Assembly (NCBI GenBank): GCA_012932295.1
Contig: JAAONU010000014.1
Coordinates: 34,937,977-35,001,976, forward strand
Length of the DNA: 64,000 nucleotides
From: Cyclina sinensis
Lineage: Eukaryota > Mollusca > Bivalvia > Venerida > Veneridae
Direction: 5' to 3'
Position 1 is the stretch's first letter, and the number at the start of each line of letters is the position of its first letter. A program made the translations under genes and the position numbers. Shown here piece by piece: positions 47,396-60,325 of the stretch. The notes beneath the pieces were generated by a model. It was not told the origin of the DNA and did not search any database. It saw only the letters and a program-made list of their open reading frames with translations.

Positions 47396-48500
47396 GTTAT
47401 GCCGGCATAACAGTTTAAATGTTTGCAGCTGTAAGAATTCGGAATTTGAAAAGTTTGAGGTTTAAAATTTGTTATGCCGGCATAACATCTGCATTTTTTT
47501 ATAACTCTTAAGATTTAAGTTTTTTTATTCCAGTATAAGGTTTGAATATTTGTTACTTTATGAATTCAGAATGATTTTCTTTAGATTTCAGAATTTGTTA
47601 TGCCAGCATAACATTTGAATATTTGCAACTTTAAGAAATTAGAATTTGAAAAGTTTGAGGTTTAAAATTTGTTATGCCGGCATAACATCTGCAATTTTTT
47701 ATAACTCTTAAGATTTAAGTTTTTTTTATTCCAGTATAAGGTTTGAATATTTGTTACTTTATGAATTCAGAATGATTTTCTTTAGATATCAGAATTTGTT
47801 ATGCCAGCATAACATTTGAATATTTGCAACTTTAAGAAATTAGAATTTGAAAAGTTTGAGGTTTAAAATTTGTTATGCCGGCATAACATCTGCAATTTTT
47901 TATAACTCTTAAGATTTAAGTTTTTTTTATTCCAGTATAAGGTTTGAATATTTGTTACTTTATGAATTCAGAATGATTTTCTTTAGATTTCAGAATTTGT
48001 TATGCCAGCATAACATTTGAATATTTGCAACTTTAAGAAATTAGAATTTGAAAAGTTTGAGGTTTAAAATTTGTTATGCCGGCATAACATCTGAAATTTT
48101 TTATAACTCTTAAGATTTCGGTTTTATTATCCCAGTATAAGGTTTGAATATTTGTTACTTTAAGAATTCAGAATGATTTTCTTTTGATTTCAGAAGTTGT
48201 TATGTCGGCTTAACATTTGAATATTTTGTAATTTTACAGTTCAGACTTTGTAAAATGGTTTAACATTTCACAATTTGTTATGCCGGCATAACATTTGAAT
48301 ATTTGAAGCTTTTAGAAATTAGAATTTGAAAAGTAAGAGGTTTAAAATTTGTTATGCCGGCATAACATCTGAATTTTTTTTTATTACTTTAAATTTCTGT
48401 TTATTATTCCAGTATAAGGGTTAAATATTTGTTACATTAAGAATTAAGAATAATTTTCTTTAGATGTCAGAATTTGTTATGCCAGCATAACATTTGAATG
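47396..48500. repeat. Satellite array with a 16-bp palindrome at alternating spacing
   Basis: Twelve copies of GTTATGCCGGCATAAC or a one- or two-base variant start at 47396, 47471, 47597, 47671, 47798, 47872, 47999, 48073, 48199, 48277, 48351 and 48476. Spacing alternates about 74 and 127 bp, giving a unit of about 201 bp. The perfect form and the GCCAGC form also alternate for most of the array. Sequence between sites is AT-rich. 48500-49560 to the right has no gene. Confidence 0.9.
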
Positions 48501-49569
48501 TTTTATCATTAAAAAAGAATAAAATTTCATGATTTAATGCATTGATTTTTGTCTGTTTTTATTGAGTTGGTGTTAGATATGAAAAAATATGCTTCATTTT
48601 CATAGGGTAAAAATGCATAGGGTGAATGAACAATCCCTTTTTAAAATGCACAGCGTTAGATGTGTTATTCCATATTTAGTGAACGTTAAGCTCTGTTAAC
48701 CAAGACAGACGATGTCAATTAAAAAAAAAAAACACTCTTATTCAACGCACCCACAACCATATATTTGATATAGATATTTAAACCTTATTTAAACTGGGTC
48801 AGATATTACGGCAATATTTTGTTACCAGGCAGATCGCTTGCTTGTTACTTCACGATACATTTAAAATCGAATGTCACGAATCAGACTATGCTTAAAACGT
48901 AAGTCATGCGCAGACACGTAAAACTATTACAGACTGTAGCAAAATGTGGTACATTTTGCATCTAAATATGGCATAAACATACAACTACAACTGTTGTGGC
49001 GCCCAGTAACACTGGTCAAACAGATGACCTCTTCAGATAAATGTTTCGCTATATAATAAATTTCTACCATTGCAGCAGTCTATTTTGTACACCTTGCACA
49101 ATCGAATCATTACGGAGCAGTTTTGCCAATAATAGCTGGAAATGTCGGCCATAAGAAATATTGATTTATCATCTGTCAATATTACATTGTCTGGTTTCAG
49201 CGAGACGGGATATTAATGATTTGGAACGAAAAGTAAGATAGTCTTCATGCGTCCTGAGAGAAAAGAAATACTGCACTTACCATTAATATGTGTCTCAGTC
49301 AATATTTGTACCTCGTGATTTGATTCTCTTGAACTGATTTAGCAAGTTTGCATTCTACTTAAAATGCATTATATCTGTATGCCTTATCACGCAGCGAGAA
49401 GGTTCCCGCACGTCATCGCCCAGTGTATCGAGAAATTAGTTTCTCTTTTTAACATAAAGGTGTTCAAAACATTTCTTTCCTTTTTCGTTTTAATGCCATG
49501 TTTTCGAAATTTAAATAAAAAAATCAAGGAATATGTAAAGTCTGTGAAGTTGGCAGTGGGATCAACATT

Positions 49570-50400
49570 CGACATTCAATGTCCGGCAGTGCATTGGACA
49601 TTCAGCAGGACATTCGATTTGATGCATGTTTTTGAATGTCCAGCAGTGCATTGGACATTCAGCAGGACATTCAATTTGATGCATGTTTTTGAATGTCATG
49701 CAGTGCATTCGACATTCAGCAGAACATTAGATTTGATGCATGTTTTTGAATGTCCAGCAGTGCATTCGACATTGGGCAGCACATTCGATTTCATGCATGT
49801 TTTTGAATGTCCAGCAGTGCATTCGACATTCAGCAGGACATTCGATTTGATGCATGTTTTTGAATGTCAAGCAGTCAATCGACATTCAGTAGGACATTCG
49901 ATTTAATGCATGTTTTTGAATGTCCTGCAGTGCATTCGACAATGGGCAGAACATTCGATTTAATGGATGTTTTTGAATGTCCAGCAGTGCATTCGACATT
50001 CAGCAGAACATTTGTTTTCATGTATGTTTTTGAATGTCCCGCAGTGCATTCGACATTGGGCAGGAAATTCGATTTAATGCATGTTTTTAATGTCCCGCAG
50101 TGCATTCGACATTGGGCAGGACATTCGATTTCATGCATGCTTTTGAATGTCCTGCAGTGCATTCGACATTCAGCAGAACATTCGATTTGATGCATGTTTT
50201 TGAATGTCCCGCAGTGCATTCGACATCGGGCAGGACATTCGATTTCATGCATGTTTTTGAATGTCCGGCCGTGCATTCGACATTCAGAAAAACATTCGAT
50301 TTAATGCATGTTTTTGAATGTCCAGCAGTGCATTCGACATTCAGCAGGACATTCAATTTAATGAATGCTTTTGAATGTTCTGCAGTACATTCGACATTCA
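49570..50400. repeat. 60-bp satellite array, about 14 units
   Basis: Unit of exactly 60 bp built on GAATGTCCAGCAGTGCATTC, GACATTCAGCAGGACATTCG and ATTTGATGCATGTTTTT. GAATGTCC and GGACATTC make each unit partly self-complementary. Because 60 is a multiple of three, frames of 100-180 codons with 20-residue repeats stay open on both strands, which is no proof of coding. 50410-53160 beyond it has no identifiable gene. Confidence 0.9.
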
Positions 50401-53166
50401 ATGCAATTGTTTTGCCTTCGTCTTCTCCCCTGAAGAATCAACTTCCGTAGATATATACTATTGACAAGTTATAATTTATATCTATAGCTGTGTATTTGAT
50501 ATAAGGGTTTGATTTTATCACATTCTAGACATTAACAATGAAATGTGAAGTTTAAAGATTACAGCCTCAGCCACTGGCTTAGTGAACGCTACTTTAAACA
50601 AAATATATACATCTATATGCTATATACATAAATTATGGTAACTGTACTAATGTTTGTGACTGCATTCATATAAATTAAAATATCATGTTTTGGTCACCTG
50701 GTGCCAAATACTTAGAGCAGAAAACAAGTTGTAGGAAGGAAAATGCATCTTGCTCATCGTCTCCAGTGAGACACTTTGAAATTTTTTGTTTGTTGTCCAT
50801 TTGTGATTTTAATTCGTTGATTTCTTTAGAAAAACAATATCATCTATTTTACATGCACTGCAAGTACATGTTTAACCAAATACATGATCTTAAAATGTAT
50901 ACACCGGAACAAGATTTATGGTTATAAAAGAATTGTATACGCCAATTAAAGTTAGATTACAATAAATGGGTCTATTTCTATTCACCTGGAGGCCTGTACT
51001 GAGTGCGAGGTAAATTAATTGGAAAACGTTTTACCACATTAAACAGTATTAAACACTAAATGTCGAAAACCTATATATGAAAATGTCTTGAATGTCTGAA
51101 CTTAATCAGAACAAGTCATTAAGAATAAATAAACGATTTACTCAACTACTTCAGTCTACGAAAATGGAAAATTACTGTATTTAGAATATAATAAAAGAAA
51201 TATTTTATATATTTGGAATAAAACTCTCTTTTACATAGACATAATAAGATGTTATTAAAACGGCAGACGATCTTTCTACTCTGGCTTATATGTAATTAAA
51301 TCGTGCAATTTTATTAATTGGCATTCGATTGCCACAGAATCTATGACATAGAGTTATATGATTGAGGTTAGAGTTTCCATCCGATGAGGATAGCATGAAG
51401 AAATATACATAAATATTTTCCCGCCGATAGATACATAGAGTGCCAAGTAAAACTTCACAGGATGAAATAATTGGGCAACAGTGATACAATGGAAACAACA
51501 CAAGCTAAAACTATGGATTGCGAGTTTCGAGTTTGTATGCTGTAATACTATGTGAATACTTGGGTTATTCCTACATAGTCCTTGTCACAAATTGAAGCGG
51601 GGTATAATATTCTTTTTTTAAGTACGAAGTATAGAATATAGATGAACTTTATTGATCTTACTGAAAAGATGGGAGCCTCTCCAAGTTGTCCAGTTTCACA
51701 ACAATCACATGATTGTCTGTGTATTTAAGTGGTGTTTTGAGGTTTGGCAGAGAATAAGACCCCGTATATCTTGAAAGGTGTGACTGAGGTGTGATTGAGA
51801 CTGCATATATACTACTGGAATAGTTTGGTCACTAACTGGGCCACAAACATGCATTCTTAATGGTTTGTACAATTTACATACCACTGGACACCAAAGATGG
51901 GGTGATTTATTGTAGAGAATGAGTTTTCATCATAGGCTTATTTGTAAACCACAACTCAGATTTACTAAAATTCAACAAGAAATCAGTCGAGTGAAAACGA
52001 TAGAAAGAACTATGTCTGCTGTTAAAAAGGAGTAGAAAAACACCGCTAGGAACTGGGACTTCGACACTTTAACTACTTGGTCGCAGAGAATGTGGTTGGT
52101 TTCTTACACTTATAAAATAACAAAGAGCCATGACTCTACTTTGAAAGACTGTACTGCGATGACATTTTACGTCCTTCATAAGCCTATTGTTATTTACAGA
52201 CATGTCAGTTTCACCTTAATCCAGACGGCTCTCAACATAGAGGTGTAACATACAGAAAGACAGGAAAAGCCTTAACAGTATCCCTCCGCCAAAATTTTCA
52301 TCAAAAACATGCGACTCTTTTCGGGCCCATCAATGATTCTTAAATGTACCTGTTCTAAAGAAAACAAAACTGATTTAGAAACGAAATCATTGGATACTTA
52401 TCCTTAGCTGATACTTCAACCTGTAATTCTTGCTTTAATATACCTTACTTAATACATGTAGATTGACAAGTCTTTAGAAAAAGGACAGCAGCTGATGCAA
52501 ATGTCTAAGGAAAAAGTCGAATGTAGGTTTCTGTCTTTAACGGATTATGAAGTTTCTAAGGACGGAAATTTTCACGACAATGTACTTGTATCAAAATCAA
52601 CTATCGTTTAATAAGCGTAACACAAAAGATCTTTTAGATATTTCCCTTTACTAAGAAGTATCAAGTAGGACAAATTTACACGAAAACGTAGTACCTCGAC
52701 ATAATAGCTTGATTAAAATGAATATTGTAGATTATATCGTATTATATATAAAAATGAGGAAAGTGCAGTCATAAACATATTATTCATCCTTATGCTAGAG
52801 TGCCTCAGTCGTAATGCTTTTAATGCGTTAGGTTTTTTGGTCATAAGCAACATGCTGTTTGATAACGATCTACAACGGAATAGTCTAGTAAGGCTGTATC
52901 CATCCATAAGCAATTCCGCGTTTTCTGTCTGTATCTGACGTGACAGCCACACATGGGATATAAACCTTTGTGCTGATGTCAATCATGTAGAAAAAAGACG
53001 TAGGTTTGAAAAGGTTGCGAATTCACGAAACCAAAATAAACTTTTTGTCGAGACGGATAATAAATCTGTCTGCAAGAGTATGCAATAACAGAGTTTTTTT
53101 GTTAAAGTGGAATGAATTACTTTTCTATCTTAACATTCGGAAAGTGTTCAGATTTCACAGAACAAA

Positions 53167-53516
53167 CTGTTGTATAATAGTAGAAATGCTAATGCTACTG
53201 TAATATAATTTTATAATATATATGATTTATGATATGATTTATGATATTATGATGTTATAATATATAGTTCATAATATGATTTTATTTTTATCACTTTCTT
53301 TTTATTCTGATCTAAGAATGCCAAAAACGCATTCATAATTTCTGTTGTATAATAGTAGAAATGCTAATGCTACTGTAATATAATTTTATAATATATATGA
53401 TTTATGATATGATTTATGATATTATGATGTTATATTATATATTTCATAATATGATTTTATTTTTATCACTTTCTTTTTATTCTGATCTAAGAATGCCAAA
53501 AACGCATTCATAATTT
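53167..53516. repeat. 175-bp tandem duplication
   Basis: 53167-53341 and 53342-53516 are near-identical, starting CTGTTGTATAATAGTAGAAA and ending CGCATTCATAATTT. Only a few differences near TATAATATATAG/TATTATATATTT. Recent duplication of AT-rich DNA. 53520-56180 shows no gene. Confidence 0.9.
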
Positions 53517-56187
53517 CTTAATCTGATGGTTCACAGGAGTAAGCTGTATTAATATTTGTACAGCTTTAGGACGAAAACAATTTGTTTATACACTACAATA
53601 TATTGTTATAAATATGATTACTGTCTTGCTTTCTGTTCATTGCATGTTTGAGATTTTATTTTAGACACAAAAAGAGACGCATTAAACTGGTTTTCACACA
53701 ATTATTACTTAGATTTCACTGCACTGTTGTGACTGATTTACCAATATGATCAATTCTTCGTAAACATTCTTAGCTTCTTAGAAGGAAAATATGTATTTGA
53801 TTCGAAACAATATAAACAAAGAACATTTCGTTTTTATAAGTGTGTTTCGGTATAAAAGCAGAAGCAATATGCTTTTACTCATTTACTTGATATTTTATTT
53901 GTCGATTATAGGAAAAAAGACTTGATCAGTATTTGATACAATACCTCATTTCCTTTTCCTTGTATAATCGGATTGAAACCAGATTTAAATGCGAAAATGG
54001 CCAAAGGCAACCAATTACAATCTGACAGCGTCAATCAAAAGCCGCTTAAGTGACCATAATTCGTACGGAAAGCTGTTTTTTCTGCTCTCTAATCCCATTT
54101 ACATCATTGCAATCAGCGAAAATGACACTCATTCAAAAGGTGTGTAGATGGATTTTTTATTTGAACAGTATTTTTCCCAGAAGAATTAAGTAGTGAATAA
54201 TGGAGTAAACAGAGAATAAAATTTCTTAGATAAATCAGTCGTCCCGATTTATTGTCCTTGATATGGTGACCTTTTTACTCAGTAAATCCTAAATCTTCTG
54301 TAAAAGGCGTTCAGAAATAAGTTTGCTTAATGACTTTTTTATACTTCTGCCGTCTTTACCTACGCATGTCTCTTGCCAAAAAAAATCGATTCCGGCAGAT
54401 ACGAAATAGGATGCAATTTCGTCTGCAATTCACAAATCATTTGTAAGTCAACTGCATTTAAAAGCAATCAGTCTGTGTTTGCTTCCACAGTAAAAGTTTT
54501 TAAACGCAAACAACGGAAATCATTAATTTTCTAGAATCATTGAAATGTCTTTCGAGCGGTAAGTATTGACTGTCGTTCCTAAACGAATACACCAGTCTTT
54601 CAGACACGTCATTTTTTTTAAATTTAGGAATGTCCATTATTACGATGCGATATTTTATGAAACTGTTAAATGCAAACTGCTTATGTATCAATAAGATCAG
54701 TTGAGTAGATGTGACATTGTAGTTTCATTCCATTTATGTCGTGGCACCGATAAGATTTGTCGTAGTAAAGATACAATCGTAACAACTCGGCCGTTTCCGA
54801 CAACTACGTATAAAGACCTCGTATGTAAGTGTATGAATACACCAAATGGTAATTCGCCCCGGCATAAATAAAAATATAAACAAACAAGGCAGAATTCAAG
54901 CAGTGTTTGTCTTATGCATTAGAAAAAAATAGAAATAAATTTAAATTTAAAGCATGAACAGGTAGAGGCTTTAAGAAATGTTTTCAGTTTAGCAGACACC
55001 ATTTGTGTTATAAAATAGTTCAATATGGCGCCCACCATTTTATTTCCGAGGTGACTTATTTAAGTCGCTCGAGGTGTTCCGAATGGGTAAACGAGATTGT
55101 ATGCTGTTGTAACGAAATAAGTAAGCTGTTGTAACCAGATCACATCGAAGCGACGACTAAATTTTGTCATGGGAAGGTGATCATTAACCAGTAAGAATAG
55201 CCATTTGCATTCACATATCATAAATTCATTACAGGATTTTTAACGAAAATGACACAAATTCTCAACAGGTTGAAGCAATATATCATTATGTTGAATCCGT
55301 GTTTCAAGCAATATTTGTCATAAATCTCGGCAATAGGTTGTAATGTTCACCATCTGGAGCAGACACACTACGACAGTTATATTTTTGTGTCTTTGAGTTA
55401 ATATTGATAGGGATGGAAAAATTTGTATGGGGTTCATAATTGTGAGATACCCATAAGTATGATTAAAAAAAGTAGCGTATATCCGACATTTGGCTTTAAG
55501 GTATTAGGCCCATAATAAAACCTTTTTTTTTTATCTATGAGTGAATTAAGCCTTAACCAACTCATGAAAAAATATAAACATTATAAGTAACTTTTACCTC
55601 TTGGTTTTCAATATATGACGTATTTTCGTCAATTCTAACCTGGTTTAATTGGTCTATAAAGAAAACAAATTACGCTGTTGTTTCTAAATTTGACCAGAAA
55701 CAACAGCAAAGTAGTATGTGTGATTCAGATTACGGATACCTTATAGTGATTAGTGTATGATCAATCTAAGTTAACGTTATCATGTAAATATGAATGATTT
55801 TGAATGAATTGGCCCATGTCAAGTTGTCAGTTAAAAAGAAAAACAAATAAGTGCAATCTTCAGGGCTTTCAGTAAGCTATATTTCATTCATATACATTTC
55901 TGAATAAATACAGAAATTAGAAAGAGTCTTTTTCGTAATTCTGTAGGAACAAGTAGCTGAAACCACTGATACCCATTTTTTATATTTAAAAATGTGTAAG
56001 GCGTTAAAAAAAAAAAAAACATTATAAACGAAAGATACTGTTTAAATCAATTGGAAGTTCTAAAACAGCCGCGCAAAGATGGCTCCAGTAGGGTTTGAAG
56101 CCGTGCCCTTCAGGTTACAGGACTCAATCCTTTACAAGCTAGTGGAGTGTTGTACTCTTCAGAGCGGGGGTAATGCATAATGGATCT

Positions 56188-56258
56188 AATATCTTAAATT
56201 TTTGCACACACCTGCTTACCTCCTTACTAAGCAGGTGTGTTCGAAACTTTAAGATATT
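56188..56258. repeat. Hairpin of about 31-bp arms
   Basis: AATATCTTAAA...CACACCTGCTTA mirrors TAAGCAGGTGTG...TTTAAGATATT around an 8-9 base loop. Probably a small palindromic MITE. A tRNA-like B-box remnant on the minus strand lies at about 56085-56105. Confidence 0.7.
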
Positions 56259-57000
56259 ACCGGTAATTTGAAAGACATCCGCGTGCTTATTTTAGGAACA
56301 AATAAATGTGATCTACCATATTGTATTTAAGTGTTAATTTGCCAAAGATACATGTCACATGAAAAGTTAAGGTTAATGTCGTCCTTCAATTGTTGTGAGC
56401 ATAATGAAATAAAAATTATACATAACGTCTAAAAAATAGGATTTCATGCTTTTTTCTCCATAAAGTTATGCTTTGTTTGCTTTAATCATCAATTGTATCT
56501 GCAGAATAAATGTAATCAGCATTACAGACAAGTCTACGTTTGCTCTAGAGCTATCTGCTTACATCTATGGAAAAGAAGTTCTTGCAACTTTATATGAAGG
56601 CAATCTGTAATAAGATGTTTATACTCTCATGTTCAAGAATTCTTTACGTGCATTAAATATCAGACATAATCCTTTAAAGAGGAGTACCTAATATGTTTTC
56701 TTTAAAGTCATGTAAATATGATAGCTTTTGAATGAAATATTACACAGTGTCAAGTTGTCAGTAAAAAAAGTACAATAGGTAAACTGAACGCACTAACATT
56801 TAGTCTTTATATACATGTTGTTTTCCATATTTTTGTGGATAGCCATTTATTCCAAATGAACACTTCCTAAGTGTCTTAATGTCTAAAAGAAAACTTTTTT
56901 GGACGTTTGTTCTGTTTTGAATTATATATCATTTCTCATTTTACAATAAATAAGCCAATAAAATAGATACGCAGTATATCAATGATTAAGTTTAAGGTAT

Positions 57001-57092
57001 GGCCCTTGTTACAACCCGTTTTTTAATAAAAACGAGAATTGTTATAATTATTACAATTCTCGTTTTTATTACAAAACGGGTTGTAACAGGCC
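57001..57092. repeat. Near-perfect 90-bp palindrome
   Basis: GGCCCTTGTTACAACCCG, TTTTTAATAAAAACGAGAATTGT-type left arm and its complement meet around TATAATTA and close with CGGGTTGTAACAGGCCC. It would extrude as a long hairpin, as expected of a small MITE. It lies about 110 bp left of the foldback structure. Confidence 0.8.
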
Positions 57093-57224
57093 CTTCAGGT
57101 AATCACTGGACTTTTTAAAATTCCTTGTTTTTTTATAGTCCCCCTCCTCCTCTTAAATAATGAAATACGTCACAAGTCCATTTTTTCTTCAAGAATTTTT
57201 CTATGAACGTGAAGTTGGCACATA

Positions 57225-58030
57225 GATCGCAGCTCTACATCTAGCTCTGCGATCTTATATCATTGCAGAGCTGGGTCGCAGCTCTACATCCAGCTCTGCA
57301 ATCTTATATCATTGCACAGCACGGTCGTAGATCTACATCTAGCTCTGCAATCTTATATCATTGCAGACCTGGGTCGCAGCTCTACATCCAGCTCTGCAAA
57401 CTTATATCATTGCAGAGCTGGGTCGCAGCTAAACATCCAGCTCTGCAATTTTATATCATTGCAGAGCTGGGTCGCAGCTCTACATCCAACTATGCAATCT
57501 TATATAATTACAAACCTAGGTCGCAGCTCTACATCCAGCTATGCAGAGCTGGGTCGCAGCTAAACATCAAGCTCTGCAATTTTATATCATTGCAGAGCTG
57601 GGTCGCAGCTCAACATCCAGCTCTGCATTCTTATATCATTGCAGAGCTGGATCATATATCGACAACTAGCTCTGCATTATTATTATCATTGCAAAGCTGA
57701 TTCCCAGCTCTTAATCTAGGCTATCGACATCTAAATTTGCAATCTATGATTAATACAGATCTGGGTATAATATCCAAATATAGCACACTAATCTTGTATC
57801 TTTGCTCTAGGAGAACTGTGTCGTAGTTCGACATCTGGTTGCAATTTAACATAAGTGCAGAGGTTGATCGTTTATAGATATCTAGCTCTGTTATCTAACA
57901 TAAGTGCAGAGCTGGGTCGTAGATCGACATCTAGGTCTGCAATCTTGTTTCACTGCAGTGCTGGATCTCAGCTCTACATCTAGATCTGCAGTCTTTTTTT
58001 CATTGCAGTGCTGGGTCGTAGACAACGAGC
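57225..58030 (+). repeat. Left array of the 60-bp AGCTCTGCAAT unit
   Basis: Unit includes CAGCTCTGCAATCTTATATC, ATTGCAGAGCTGGGTCGCAG and CTCTACATC. CAGCTCTGCAAT and ATTGCAGAGCTG are inverted, so each unit can fold. Clean to about 57700 and increasingly degenerate to 58030. The open frames (SWVAALHPALQSYIIA repeats) result from the 60-bp period. Confidence 0.9.
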
Positions 58031-58974
58031 TCTTCAAACATTTGTTTTTACTTCTTTTTACATATTCATTATTCAGTTTCAATTAGGTCTGCAAAAGTTT
58101 AATGGTATTTCAGTATATCTTCACTGTAGAGCGTTATCTTAATGACGTTTCAGATGAGCATAGTTATTTGACCAAATAGATTTGTAATGGTGTTATTATT
58201 ATACAGAAACAAAAACTGGAAGGATAGAACTTGTTTTAGTTTTGTCTACTTTTCATGTACAGTCATGTAGGTCTATTTACACTTTTGGCGGCTCTTGCAA
58301 AGAAATGTTTGATTTTCTCATATCTGCAAGGGGAACTTTGATCTTTTCCCTGCTTTCTTGCTACCTTGTCACTACGGTGGAAAAGAGGTTATACATGTTT
58401 AAAAGTAATGTATTCCGTATAAGAAAAACATAAACATTGGATTCGTTTTTTTTATCTCGATCCAAAGCAATGCGACGTAGTATATCATAGTACATTTAAC
58501 GAGCAACTGAGTCGTGTTGAAACGACATGCAAAGTCAAGTGCATTATTTTCAAGATTACAATAAGATGAGAGACAGATGCGCTCAAGAAGGAATGCATTA
58601 AAACAAGAAGTATACACTAGCTATGGCTATGAATACAAAGTGCGTAAAAGATTAGTTTTGATGCAAGCATCAAAAGTGGCGCGCATATTTTTAAAGTATG
58701 GTTAAAATTCACCAAAAATATTATAGTGTTTGTTTTTGATGCTATGAGCAAAATTATTTACTGCTGGGTTGTAACATTTTTGACAGAATTCATGAACTGT
58801 TTGTTTTATTGGTTGTTTATGATTTTTCCTTTATATCTAACCAGCAAGTATCAATTTCTCCACAAATGAATGACTTTCTCCACTGTCTCTAACATGAGTC
58901 TGAGACAGTGGTGAGAGACGAATGACCTTAAGGCAAAACGTTCGAGATCAATCGTCACAGAGAAATTTACACTC

Positions 58975-59035
58975 ATTCCAGTGATCGAACCTTTGATTCT
59001 TAATACAGTACTGTACCAATTGAGCTCAGCAGGTG
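58975..59035 (-). repeat. tRNA-derived SINE remnant inside the foldback spacer
   Basis: On the minus strand GAGCTCAATTGGTACAGTAC is an A-box region and GGTTCGATCAC a B box about 35 bp later. A short hairpin (CCACTGTCTC/GAGACAGTGG) lies at 58880-58912. No working tRNA fold. Confidence 0.55.
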
Positions 59036-59204
59036 GGCATCTGTCTTAAAGGAAAATGTAAGAGATCCACGAACGTTTAACTATCAAATAAAGAAGGGTC
59101 ATCAAATTACACTTCTCGTTGTTTACGGGATAAAATGGAAAACGAAATTTTATCCATTTTGTAGCAAAACATAAAGTAAATTAATTTTACTCAATCCAGT
59201 TGAC

Positions 59205-59912
59205 AGATATAAGATTGCAGAGCTAGTTGTAGATCTACGACCAAGCTATACAATGATGTAAGATTGCAGAGCTAGATGTAAATATACGACCCAGCTATGC
59301 AATAATTTGCAGAGCTTGATGTAGAGCTGCGACTCCAGCTCTGCAATGATATAAGATTTCAGAGCTAGATGTACAGCTGCGACCCAGCTCTGCAATGATA
59401 TAAGATCGCAGAGCTGGATGTAGAGCTGCGACCCAGGTCTGCAATGATATAAGATTGCAGAGCTGGATGTAGAGCTGCGACCCAGCTCTGCAATGATATA
59501 AGATTGCAGAGCTGGATGTAAGTCTGCGACCCAGCTCTGCAATGATATAAGATTGCAGAGCTGGATGTAGTTCTGTAATTATATAAGATTGCATAGCTGG
59601 ATGTAAGTCTGCGACCCAGCTATGCAATGATATAAGATTGCAGAGCTGGATGTCGAGCTGCGACCCAGCTCTGCAATGATATAAGATTGCAGAGCTAGAT
59701 GTAGAGCTGCGACCAAGTTTGCAATTATAAGATTGCAGAGCTGGATGTAGAGCTGCGACCCAGCTCTGCAATGATATAAGATCGCAGAGCTGGATGTAGA
59801 GCTGCGAACCAGCTCTGCAATGATATAAGATTGCAGAGCTGGATGTAGAGCTGCGACCCAGCTCTGCAGTGATATAAGATTGCAGAGCTGGATGTAGAGC
59901 TTCGATCTATGT
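59205..59912 (-). repeat. Right array of the 60-bp AGCTCTGCAAT unit, inverted
   Basis: Same unit as the left array in opposite orientation, best preserved from 59330 to 59905, so both arms are cleanest towards their outer ends. Frames on the minus strand encode the same 20-residue repeats as the left array on the plus strand. Confidence 0.9.
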
Positions 59913-60052
59913 GCCAACTTCACGTTCATTTTTTTTCTAGCTAAGATGGCTCTTGAAGTGTAGTTTCGAGATTGCCGTCGTTATTTTAAATAAAAACGAA
60001 TGGGAAAGGGTCAAATATTATAATTAAGTTCCAAGACAGAGAATAAAATGGA

Positions 60053-60325
60053 CGTCTATCTATCTATTTGAGTTTATTTATCGTCGTTACCAGTTGCTCA
60101 TATGACCAACTCCCAGCAGAAATTATTTATTTTATATTATGGGGGATAGTCAAAGATACAGAAAACATCCCATCCAGAGACAGCCCTGGTTCTTTTGCAT
60201 GCTCAGTGTATAGTGCTGATATAAGGAACCTCGGTTTAACGTCTCATCCGAAAGTAATGTGTGTTGGAGGAGCAGGGGATCAATTTCGCGACCCATGGAT
60301 TACCAGTCCAGCGTGTTACCACTGA
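60053..60325 (+). repeat. Dispersed repeat fragment
   Basis: Begins with the TCTATCTATTTGAGTTTATT block also found at 46303. It continues with GTTTAACGTCTCATCCGAAA and GGGGATCAATTTCGCGACCC, the style of text seen in molluscan retroelement remnants. The 85-codon frame here is likely a by-product. Confidence 0.5.

Larger units (their letters stand above)
57186..59938. mobile_element. Foldback-like element with arms of 60-bp palindromic repeats
   Basis: The left edge has AACGTGAAGTTGGCACATAG; the right edge has its complement, CTATGTGCCAACTTCACGTT, ending near 59930. Inside these lie inverted arrays of a 60-bp unit (left about 57225-58030, right about 59205-59905). The central 58.08-59.2 kb has no recognisable transposase. 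The architecture matches foldback elements with subrepeat arms. No target-site duplication was identified. Confidence 0.75.

Noticed and set aside
47396..48500. CRISPR-like array (regular repeats with spacers)
   Set aside because: Spacers are themselves repeated and the genome is eukaryotic; it is a satellite.
49364..50450. Long frames of 100-180 codons with repeated ECPAVHSTFSRTF-like peptides on both strands
   Set aside because: The 60-bp satellite period keeps frames open in several frames and on both strands; no signal peptide or known fold, so treated as repeat.
57263..57700. Frame with SWVAALHPALQSYIIA repeats and its mirror at 59.2-59.9 kb
   Set aside because: By-product of the 60-bp palindromic units; the same peptides appear from both arms and overlapping frames.
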